A stretch of DNA of 20,566 nucleotides from the NCBI GenBank assembly GCA_001275005.1, contig JWZX01001010.1, positions 1 to 20,566 on the forward strand, given 5' to 3'. The notes beneath the pieces were generated by a model. That model ran no database searches. It was given only the letters and a program-made list of their open reading frames with translations, and was not told where the DNA came from. Below, one piece after another: positions 13,881-20,566 of the stretch. This DNA comes from Chrysochromulina tobinii (taxonomy: Eukaryota > Haptophyta > Prymnesiales > Chrysochromulinaceae). Within the stretch, counting starts at the first letter, position 1; each line of letters begins with the position of its first letter. The position numbers were made by a program, and so were the translations under genes.

Positions 13881-15752
13881 TTCGAGCTCGATTGCATCGG
13901 CGATCGGCGAGACCGCCTCCGAGATAAACTCCGAGATGCCGCTGCGCTCAGCCCTGTCACCCTTGCTGGCGTTGCCCTCACCAAGGCCTGCCTCACCAAC
14001 GCCGCCCTCACTGGCGCCCGCGCCCGCACCGGCCTCGTGCGCGCCGCCCTCGCCGGTGAACCCGCTCGCAATGCCCGAGCGGCCCTCGACAATGCGGCTG
14101 GGCGCATGCTCTCCAAGACGAGGCTCGAGCCCACGATATTCACGACGAGCCAACGCCTCGGCTCCGGTGCGCGCCATCGCGTAGTCGCCGCGCCGGGCCA
14201 GCGTGCCGCTCACGCCGCTTGCCACCAGGGTCCCATGGGTGTCTGCCGTGCCGCCAATGCTGCTGCTGCTGCTACCCACACTGCTGCTGACCTCTTCTCT
14301 TCCACCGCCAGCCGCAGACCCCGCGGCACTCATCGCCACTCCCGTGTTGGCCATCGAGCGCTTGGCTATGAGCTTGCCGCTCAGCTCTGAGAACCGCGGC
14401 GCCTCGTCCTCAGAGTCGTCGCCGTGTGCGCGCCCTCTGCCCTCCTCCTCCTCCTCCTCTGGCGCGGCGGCCGCCCGCAGCCGCGGCAGCAGCCGACCGT
14501 AATCCAGCATGTACTCGCCAGTCCATTCGGCGCCCTCGGCCAGCGCGACGTGCAGCTCATATGGCGTCACCACCGGCCGATAAAAGTCCTTGGCGTCGAG
14601 CAACGAGTGCTCCGCCGAGCCGAGGAGCACGTAGACGCCCACCTCGGCGAAGTTGGCCAACTTGGCCGCGTTGAGTTTGCCCATGATAAACACGTAGTGC
14701 TTGCGCGCCGCGCGCCGGCAGAGCGCCTTGAGCGCACGGAGCATCGGCGTGCGCTGCGAAGCGGAGAGCGTGCCTACGAGGATGCCCACCACCTCGGCCT
14801 CGCGCGCTTGCTGCACGAGGTAGTAGCGGCGCATCAGCCGACGCGCCGTTGCGAGCACTAGCCGACGCAGTGTGGGCGGCGCCGTCTCCTCGCACGCCGC
14901 CGCCTCGCGGTCGGAGGCATCCGCACGCGTGGCGGTTTGGGTGGGCGGCTCGTACAGATAGACCTCCGCATTTGGCAGCAGCAGGCACAGGTTCGAGAGC
15001 GTCTGGTCCTCGCTGCCGAGATAGACGAGCGCGGCGCACTGCCCGAGCGCCGCCTCATCGAGTGAGGCTCCAAGTCTCCGACCGAGGAGGAAGCCACGCG
15101 CGAGCGCGTCGGCGGCCGCAAAGGGGTCGGAGGTGCTCGGTACGGCCGCCGCGATGGCCGACGAGGAGGCCGACGAGGCGGTAACGACCGCAGGCTCGGC
15201 TTCGGTCGTTTCGGCTGTGCGCTCCACGTCCGAGTGGCACACGATCGCGCCCGCGCCAAGGCGAGCGGCAAGCGCCTCGGATGCATGCGCGTACGGCAGG
15301 GACGGCACGACAAGTACGCGGCGCGCAGCCTCGCCAGCGCCCAAAACCGGCGCGAATGCTGTCGAGAAATGCGCGATGTCGAGCGCGCGTCGCCCGAAGA
15401 CAAAGCGCACCGGCAGCGGCCCACGAGCCTCGAGGTCGACGGGTCCGTAGTGCACGATGAAGTCGGCGTCAAAATGCTGAGCCGCTACAAAATCGACCTG
15501 AAAGCCGTCGAAGGAGGTGTCGCCGAGCACAAAGAGCTCCACACCTGCGCCATCCAGGGCCTGCTGCAGCCCGGAGACTGCGGCCGATGCGTGCGTGAGC
15601 AACGTGTCTGGAAACTGCAGCGCTACGCGCCGATGATTGCCGCGTCGAATGTGCGCGGCAGTAGCTTCGACATCGAGGTCGAAGGTGGCTGGCTCGGCTC
15701 TGGCAATGTCGCGAGAGATTGCGCGTGCCTCGTCGCTGGAGAAGACCGACAT
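13878..15752 (-). CDS. DPH2: Dph2-like diphthamide biosynthesis protein lacking cluster cysteines
   Basis: 624 residues. Dph2 is the partner of Dph1 in the first step of diphthamide synthesis on eEF2, transfer of the 3-amino-3-carboxypropyl group from SAM. Family marks are VALQFPDTLL (43-52), FVLGDTSF (74-81), DFIVHYGPVDLE (97-108), LVYLGSEDQTL, GKLNAAKLANFAEV (358-371), SLLDAKDFYRPVVTPYEL (383-400), RFSELSGKLIAKRS, and the typical C-terminal REYRGLEPRLGE ... EGRSGIASGF. The three places where Dph2 normally has [4Fe-4S] cysteines read F84-Q85, D106 and S379, so no cluster is expected. A Glu run and a Gly/Ala-rich tail of about 50 residues follow the conserved part. The tail runs to a TGA in the same frame as the downstream RRM-TrmY segment and may be an interdomain linker. 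The ATG at 15752 is the first in frame and fits the family's N-terminus. Confidence 0.87.
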   Translation of the reverse strand: MSVFSSDEARAISRDIARAEPATFDLDVEATAAHIRRGNHRRVALQFPDTLLTHASAAVSGLQQALDGAGVELFVLGDTSFDGFQVDFVAAQHFDADFIVHYGPVDLEARGPLPVRFVFGRRALDIAHFSTAFAPVLGAGEAARRVLVVPSLPYAHASEALAARLGAGAIVCHSDVERTAETTEAEPAVVTASSASSSAIAAAVPSTSDPFAAADALARGFLLGRRLGASLDEAALGQCAALVYLGSEDQTLSNLCLLLPNAEVYLYEPPTQTATRADASDREAAACEETAPPTLRRLVLATARRLMRRYYLVQQAREAEVVGILVGTLSASQRTPMLRALKALCRRAARKHYVFIMGKLNAAKLANFAEVGVYVLLGSAEHSLLDAKDFYRPVVTPYELHVALAEGAEWTGEYMLDYGRLLPRLRAAAAPEEEEEEGRGRAHGDDSEDEAPRFSELSGKLIAKRSMANTGVAMSAAGSAAGGGREEVSSSVGSSSSSIGGTADTHGTLVASGVSGTLARRGDYAMARTGAEALARREYRGLEPRLGEHAPSRIVEGRSGIASGFTGEGGAHEAGAGAGASEGGVGEAGLGEGNASKGDRAERSGISEFISEAVSPIADAIELE

Positions 15753-15851
15753 TTCCTTCGCTGTGGTGCGGCGACGTCACACGAGACCGCGTGAAATCAC
15801 GTGAAACACACGCGCCCATTCTGATCGAGAGTTCTTTATCTCTTTGACGAA
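15753..15851. promoter_or_regulatory. Divergent promoter between Dph2 and the rhamnosidase
   Basis: Only 99 bp separate the two start codons, so both promoters must lie here or overlap the genes. It contains GACGTCAC (15773-15780), like a bZIP/CRE site, and the G-box CACGTG (15798-15803) within a repeated GTGAAATCACGTGAAA. No TATA box is evident; TTCTTTATC lies at 15831-15839. Binding factors are not known. Confidence 0.5.
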
Positions 15852-18800
15852 ATGACGAAATTCGGTGAACCCGCGGTCGCGCTCTTCTCGCCCGCTTGGG
15901 GGAGGATGACCGTATGGGCCTTGATGGTCGCCGTGGCGGGCGCCGCTCCGACCCGCCTGCGTGCCGACGGTAGCGATTGGCTCTCCTTTCCTCGTTTCGC
16001 CCTCCCGCACATGGCGCGGCCGCTCTTCACCTGGGCACCTGGCTCGCAGACTGCATTCGCCCTCGAGCTCTCGGATGCAGCAGGCCACCTCGTCTGGGCA
16101 TCTGGCAAGCAACTTAGCACGGAGCCATCGGTGCGTTATCCGCCCTCGGCACCGGCTCTCCAATCTGGCACGTACCATTGGCGCGTCGCAACGTACTCCG
16201 ACCCATCGTCAGAGCCCTCCCCCTTTGCTTCTGCCGCCCTCCATGTGGCCATCCCGCCCGCCGATTGGTCGATGGCTGCTTGGCTTGGCGGCGATGCTGT
16301 CAACGTGTACACCGCATCCTTCCAAACCGGGCCCAAGTCGGCGCTCGCCAGCGTGGTGCTGTACGTGTGCGGCCTCGGCTACTCCTCCGTCCGCTTCAAC
16401 GGCCAGGACCTGAATGTGCTCACGACGGCGCCTTGGACGAACAACGCCATCGTGAACGGGTTCTCCTCGCTCGATCTGACGCCGTGGTTGGCAGACGGGG
16501 GCGATGCGAACCACGTCATCGTCTCGCTCGGCTACGGCTGGCGCGACACGAATGTCTTCGCAGTGCGGGACGACGACTCGAAGGATCGCCCTGCCTTGCA
16601 TGCAAACGCTCATCACGGCGCCACGGTTCCCCACAGGTGCGGGACGACGACTCGAAGGATCGCGTGGGTGCTGTCGCGCGCATGCTGCGAGCCAAGGTCC
16701 TTGCGACGTTCAACAACGGCTCGACGAGCGTGCTCACGTACACCGGCGACGGGACTTGGCAGGCGGCCGCGGGCCCTAGCACGGCCGACTCGGTCTACAA
16801 TGGCGAGAGCTACGACGCTCGCATAGCGGCGGAGCTCTTTGACAGCGACGGCCGTGCCGCTGCGCGCTCGTCGTCGCGCTGGGTGCCGGCACCTCGCGTC
16901 GACGGCCCGGCTGGCCGGATGGTCCCTTGGTCGGTGCCGCCCGTCGAGGTGCTCGAGACGGCGCCCCACACCTGCGGACCTCTGACGATTGCCTCGGATT
17001 GCATGCTGATGGCCTCCCTCGTTGCATGCAGGTGCTCGCGACGGTGCCCCCGGTGGCGATGACGACCCCCAAACCCGGCCTTTACTTGTTCGATTTCGGA
17101 GTGCGAGCCTCCGGCGTGACGCGCCTCAAGCTGGTCGCCTGCCCCTCTGGCGCGACTCTTCGGATCCGGCACGCGGAGATCATGCAGCACGCGGGGCTGC
17201 CCGACCTGCAGACGGTGGACCCGACGATGATCTACACTGGCAACCTGCGCTCTGCCGAGGCGACGGACGTGTACACGTGCGCCGGTGGCAGTGCGACATG
17301 GGCTCCTGCGCTCACTTACCACGGCTTCCGGTTCGCCGAAGTCAACGTGAGTGGCGCCGCTGGAGTCATCCTGACGATGGACAGTGTGGAGATGGTGCAC
17401 TTTGCCTCGGCCGTACCGCAGCGCACGCAGGTCAACTTCACCTCGGCCACGCTCAACAAGCTCCAGGCGATGGCTGTCGGCGCCCAGCGCTCCAACTTGA
17501 TGACGATCCCGACCGACTGCGACCAACGCGACGAGAGGCTCGGATGGTTGGGTGACGCGAACCTGAGCGGCGAGTCGATGGCGCTCAACTTTGACATGTC
17601 GGCGTTCTTCAGCTGGTTTCTGCTGTGCGTGCTCTCGCGGCCGAGATCAGACCCGTGATTAGACCGAGATCGCAACCGAGATCAGACCCGTGATTAGACC
17701 GAGATCGCAACCGAGATGAGGCCCGTGATGGCCTCGGATGGCCCCTGATGGCCACTGCTGGCCTCGGATGACCTCCCTCATCCACTGATTGCCTCGGATG
17801 ACCTCCCTCATCCACTGATTGCCTCGGATGACCTCCCTCATCCACTGATTGCCTCGGATGACCTCCCTCATCCACTGATTGCCTCGGATGACCTCCCTCC
17901 ACAGGTACGGTATCGCGACCGAGGTCGGGCACGGCGTCAACGGCAGCCTGCCCGATGTCGTGCCCTTTCTGCGTTACGGCGGCCGGCCGGCCGATGTGTC
18001 GTGGAGCGCCGCCATGATCACGCTGCTGCACGTCGGATGGAAGCAGTACGGCGACCTTCGCACGTATCGCTCGATGGGCGACGAGGTCGCTGCCCAGTTA
18101 GCGAACGTGGCAGTGCAGGCCGCCGCCGGCCTTGGCAAGATGCACACGCCGTACGGGGATTGGTGCCCCCCGCCGGAGAAGATGGGAGGCGGCCAAGGGC
18201 CCAAGCCTAGCGAGCCTCTTACCTCGGCCTTTTCGTATGTGACGATGGTGAAGCACGCCTCCGAGCTGGCCGACGCGTCCGGCGACGCTGCGGCCGCGAA
18301 GACGCTCGACGACCTCGCGGCGAAGCTCACCGATGAGTACAATGCGGCCTTCTATCACAAGGAGAGCGGCTCGTACGACACGGGCACGCAGACGGCGCTC
18401 GCGCTCGGCCTCGCCATGGGGGCCGCACCGGACACGAAGGTGACTCAGAAGGCACTCCGGACCCTGCCTCGCATGCAAACGCTCATCACGGCGCCCTCGT
18501 TCCCCACAGGCGACTCAGAAATTACTCCTCGACAAGCTCGACGCCAAGGGCACGCACTTTGACACGGGCATCATCGGGCTGAGCCAGCTCTTCCCGGTGC
18601 TCGGTGCGGCCGGGGCGCACGATACGGCGCTTGCGGTGCTCGCGCAGACCGACTACCCTAGCCTCGGGTTTGAGTTTGCGAATGAGCTGGAGAAGACCAC
18701 GACCAACCTGTGGGAATTGCCCGACGCGCCGGCAGAGGGCACCGGCATGAACTCGCGTAACCATCACATGTACTCGTCGTACTCGTCCTACCTGGTGCAG

Positions 18801-19726
18801 AGCGTCGCGGGGGTGCGCTCACCACGGCGCCCGAAAGCGAGGCATCTCCCTGCATGCAAGCGCTCACCACGGCGCCCGAAAGCGAGGCATCTCCCTGCAT
18901 GCATGCGCTCACCACGGCGCCCTCGCTCTGTCAGGTGCGCCAGGTCGCGGGCAGCCACGGCTACAAGCACCTCGAGCTGCGCGCCGCGAGCGCGCGCGCG
19001 CTGCATGGTGCGTCGGCCACGCTCGACCTGCCCTCAGGCGAGCTGAGCTTTCGCTGGAGCCGATCGGGAGGGCGTCAGCACGACAAGGTGAGTGAGGGCG
19101 ACAGCGCCGAGTTCGACTGCGGCCCGCGCGGCGGCGTCATCGAAGCGGTCGAGTTTGCGTCGTTTGGCACTCCCGCAGTGCGACGTCGCTCCGCAGTGGG
19201 CGGGATCAGCGAGATGAGCGAGATCCCGCCGCTGGAGGCGCACCCGCTGTGCCATGCGCCCCGCTCGGCCGAGGTACTCACGTCCGCCTGCGTCGGGCGC
19301 CAGCGCTGCTCCATGCTGGCGACGCGCGAAGCTCTTGGACTGGACGCTTCCAAATTTGGAACGGAGCTCCTCGCCAACTGCTCCGCGGCGGCCAAGCGCC
19401 GTGGTGGGCGCCTCGCCGAGTGGTCCGACCCGCTGCGCTTCTGGGCGACGGTGCGCTGCTCGGTGGCCGCAGAGTCCCTCGACGTGAGCACCACGATCCC
19501 TCTCGGGGTGAGCGCGACGCTTGTGCTGCCTCTGCGCGACATGCGCAACCCTGTCGTCGTCGACGCGACGAGCCAACCAACCATCTTCCCACAGCGGACC
19601 TTCCCCAGCTTCGTCAATGATGCGCTTGTGCTGCTGGACGATCAGGAGTTGGGCCGCGCGCTCGCTCTCGAGCTCAAGAGTGGTGAGTATACGCTTGTCC
19701 TCCAGGACGGCGCTGTCGAGGTGTGA
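15852..19726 (+). CDS. GH78 alpha-L-rhamnosidase with inserted rhamnose/galactose-binding lectin domain
   Basis: Predicted exons are 15852-16562, 16637-16948, 17032-17624, 17905-18439, 18510-18794 and 18935-19726, about 1075 residues. A hydrophobic stretch at residues 20-32 suggests secretion. A fibronectin-like N-terminal domain (QTAFALELSDAAGHLVWASG, GTYHWRVATYS) is followed by the rhamnosidase N-domain (LYVCGLGYSSVRFNGQ, VYNGESYDARIA). The (alpha/alpha)6 catalytic domain has the acid motif TDCDQRDERLGWLGDA, with the expected Asp, Glu and Asp. The general-base Glu is in TTTNLWELPD, before SRNHHMYSS. Both catalytic carboxylates are present, so hydrolysis of terminal alpha-L-rhamnosides is expected. 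The C-terminal beta-sandwich is split by a SUEL/RBL-type lectin domain (19094-19462) with FASFGTP and six well-placed Cys. Splicing is supported by family continuity at every junction. The donor of intron 5 is ambiguous (18795 or 18813). The start could also be the Met at 15906. Confidence 0.87.
16563..16636 (+). other. Rhamnosidase intron 1 (74 bp, phase 0), introner-like
   Basis: The donor is GTGCGG and the acceptor is TTCCCCACAG. The first 27 bases (16563-16589) are identical to the first 27 bases of the next exon (16637-16663). The remaining 47 bases include the shared core at 16598-16622 (GCATGCAAACGCTCATCA...). The length is not divisible by three, so splicing is needed to keep the frame. 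Confidence 0.85.
16949..17031 (+). other. Rhamnosidase intron 2 (83 bp, phase 0), introner-like
   Basis: The donor is GTGCTCGAGACGG and the acceptor is GTTGCATGCAG. Its first 19 bases match the first 19 of the next exon (17032-17050) at 17 positions. It has two GCATGC sites (17000-17005 and 17024-17029), but not the full core of introns 1 and 4. Removal joins PPVE to VLATVPPV and restores the GH78 frame. Confidence 0.8.
17641..17731. repeat. 35-bp tandem repeat in intron 3
   Basis: Perfect copies lie at 17641-17675 and 17676-17710, followed by a diverged partial copy to about 17731. Each begins CCGAGATCAGACCCGTGATT. Confidence 0.9.
17761..17899. repeat. 30-bp minisatellite in intron 3
   Basis: Four identical 30-bp units start at 17761, 17791, 17821 and 17851, each beginning GCCTCGGATGACCTCCCTCA. 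A fifth, truncated unit (17881-17899) runs directly into CACAG, so its CCTCCCTC forms the pyrimidine tract of the acceptor. Perfect identity suggests recent or ongoing length change. Confidence 0.95.
18440..18509 (+). other. Rhamnosidase intron 4 (70 bp, phase 0), introner-like
   Basis: The donor is GTGACT and the acceptor is GTTCCCCACAG. Its first 19 bases match the next exon's first 19 (18510-18528) at 15 positions. The core at 18471-18495 is identical to that of intron 1 over 25 bases, and the acceptor ends also match. Splicing joins PDTK to ATQKLLLDKLDAKG and shifts to the frame that continues the enzyme. Confidence 0.85.
18795..18934 (+). other. Rhamnosidase intron 5 (140 or 122 bp, phase 0), introner-like
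   Basis: The acceptor is CTCTGTCAG at 18934. Two phase-0 donors are possible: 18795 (GTGCAG) and 18813 (GTGCGC). The 18795 choice mirrors introns 1, 2 and 4, because the first 17 bases then match the next exon's first 17 (18935-18951) at 12 positions. The 18813 choice keeps six more residues that align with GH78 (VQSVAG). The body is a 45-bp tandem repeat of the core. Confidence 0.7.
18815..18934. repeat. 45-bp tandem copies of the intron core
   Basis: Units lie at 18815-18859 and 18860-18904, with one mismatch, and a truncated third at 18905-18934 ends in the acceptor CAG. Each begins GCGCTCACCACGGCGCCC, and the two full units end in CCCTGCATGCA(A/T). The sequence is clearly related to the core of introns 1 and 4. 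Confidence 0.9.
19094..19462 (+). other. SUEL/rhamnose-binding lectin domain within the rhamnosidase
   Basis: About 123 residues from EGDSAEFDCG to ATVRCS fit the Gal_Lectin (SUEL/RBL) pattern: Cys, GGVIEAVEFASFGTP, HPLCHAPRS, TSACVGRQRCSML, a further Cys and a final strand FWATVRCS. It interrupts the C-terminal GH78 beta-sandwich between strand LSFRWSRSGG and SLDVSTTIPLGVSATLVLP. Confidence 0.75.
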
Positions 19727-19756
19727 AAGGACCCTCGGGTGTGAAAGGACCCTCGG
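19721..19756. repeat. 18-bp duplication spanning the rhamnosidase stop codon
   Basis: GTGTGAAAGGACCCTCGG occurs at 19721-19738 and 19739-19756. The first copy contains the TGA stop (19724-19726). Confidence 0.9.
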
Positions 19757-20566
19757 GGTTCGGGAGGGGAGTGGGCTGGAGGGGTGCCGCGCTCTGTTGA
19801 GCTGTGTGTCGGTGGCTGTGTTCTGTCGTTGTGGCCGGGCGGGGCGGCGTGGCTCCGCTCGCTGGTTGGTGTGGGCTGGCCGAACGACGTTCGTCGCGCT
19901 TCCGTGCGGATACCTGGCGCGCGGTTGACCGCGCGTGCTTGAGAGGAATCTCAGGGGAGGGCTCCGTCGCCATGTCCGTCGCGTACAGTCCGGTCCGCCA
20001 CGGGCCACTCCCCGACGCGTCAGTCCCCGGTCCGGGGGTCCGAGGACACACGCGCACTGGAGAGGAGACCGCTTAATATACTTATTGATGTACTTATTGA
20101 GATATGAAAAACCGCGGCCCCGCGTCCATGGCGGCATGAAGGAACCAAAACGGGACACCATGTACCGTTTGACGCACAAAATGGCACATAGCCTCACCTT
20201 TCCCTACCCCACCCCATGAGCACCCTCTACCTATGCGCATCCCGCATTGCATGGCTCTTCTTGGGGGACTCGCGGTGCGCTGGTAGGCTGGTAGCAGTTC
20301 CTTCCCAGCACCCTATTACCCGCCTTGTACGGGTTCGATCCAAGTGTCAGCCCTTCCCGGCCTTCTCGACTCTGGTCAGTGGTCGCTTACCCCTGACGGT
20401 ACGCTTTGACCTCCGATTTCCCGCATCCTCTCCAGGTCATGCTCCTCTTCCACATTCACCTCGCTCCGAGTATATCGCTCGGATCGTCAAACCCCCTGCT
20501 GCCGGAGCCGCCGCATCCCCCATGTCTATTTGCACCGATCGACATGTGCAGGAGAGCGCCGGAGAA
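19727..20566. other. Downstream region without a supported gene
   Basis: This 840-bp stretch follows the rhamnosidase. Open frames on both strands overlap the 3' end of the gene or have biased, domain-free translations; the 387-residue minus-strand frame at 19034-20197 is mostly antisense to exon 6 and Arg-rich. An AT-richer island lies at 20073-20110. From about 20220 the composition changes to pyrimidine-rich sequence with frequent stops. The window ends without a recognisable neighbour. Confidence 0.45.

Larger units (their letters stand above)
17625..17904 (+). other. Rhamnosidase intron 3 (280 bp, phase 2)
   Basis: The donor is GTGCGT and the acceptor is CCTCCCTCCACAG. The split codon CT|G encodes Leu and joins FFSWFL to YGIATEVGHGVNG, as in GH78. 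The intron is almost entirely tandem repeats (two families, annotated separately). Its start shows at most weak similarity to the following exon. Confidence 0.75.

Noticed and set aside
13687-13881. ATG at 13881 overlapping the Dph2 stop (ATGA) as start of the TrmY-like protein
   Set aside because: It opens a different frame giving a Gly/Arg-rich peptide without the RRM. Reaching the RRM frame would need a frameshift or an intron for which I see no good sites.
14858-15472. Long alternative minus-strand frame within Dph2
   Set aside because: It is an Arg/Ser/Pro-rich shadow of the Dph2 frame, which has clear family motifs.
17761-17900. CRISPR-like array
   Set aside because: The 30-bp units are directly tandem with no unique spacers and lie in a eukaryotic intron; this is a minisatellite.
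19034-20197. 387-residue minus-strand open frame downstream of the rhamnosidase
   Set aside because: Mostly antisense to exon 6, strongly Arg-rich and without a domain.
20325-20345. tRNA-like B box (GGGTTCGATCC)
   Set aside because: The flanking bases do not form a T-stem, and no matching A box, anticodon arm or acceptor stem is found upstream.

Overview
The window looks like nuclear DNA of a GC-rich unicellular eukaryotic alga. Genes are long and mostly intron-free, introns are GT-AG, proteins carry alanine- and proline-rich low-complexity tracts, and the content is eukaryotic (NEK kinase, multi-EF-hand proteins, WD40 protein, Dph2). The type II thioesterase-like protein and the style of the EF-hand proteins remind me most of haptophytes. 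That placement is an inference and I could not test it.

Layout. 331-2468 (+) is a six-EF-hand protein with two small introns. 2665-3837 (+) is a seven-bladed WD40 protein. The minus strand then carries a NEK-type kinase with an IQ motif (4273-6456), an unrecognised, possibly lumen-targeted protein (6733-7680), an eight-EF-hand protein (8199-10520) with an out-of-frame coding-like tail (8066-8262), and a stand-alone thioesterase (11312-12526). Next on the minus strand is a Dph2-like protein (13878-15752), followed in the same frame, after one TGA codon, by an RRM plus TrmY-like SPOUT methyltransferase (12591-13877). A GH78 alpha-L-rhamnosidase (15852-19726, +, six exons) diverges from Dph2 across 99 bp. 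The last 840 bp hold no gene I can support.

Most interesting points. (1) The Dph2 stop is TGA followed by CGG. Five bases further on begins a hairpin with 17-nt arms and one mismatch. The downstream frame has no ATG of its own before its RRM. Together this suggests programmed stop-codon readthrough giving a 1053-residue Dph2-RRM-TrmY protein, or a fusion gene broken by one TGA. (2) TrmY is known as an archaeal tRNA pseudouridine-54 N1-methyltransferase, so a eukaryotic copy fused to an RRM is unusual. (3) The Dph2 lacks all three cysteine positions that normally hold its iron-sulfur cluster. (4) Four of the five rhamnosidase introns begin with a copy of the start of the following exon, from identical (27/27) to diverged (12/17). 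Two share an almost identical insert, and a third carries tandem copies of a close relative. This looks like an introner-type family caught at several ages. (5) The rhamnosidase carries a rhamnose/galactose-binding lectin domain inside its C-terminal beta-sandwich.

Two Ca2+-binding EF-hand proteins and an IQ-bearing NEK kinase share the left half, which may reflect a common Ca2+ or flagellar theme. That is only an inference from proximity.
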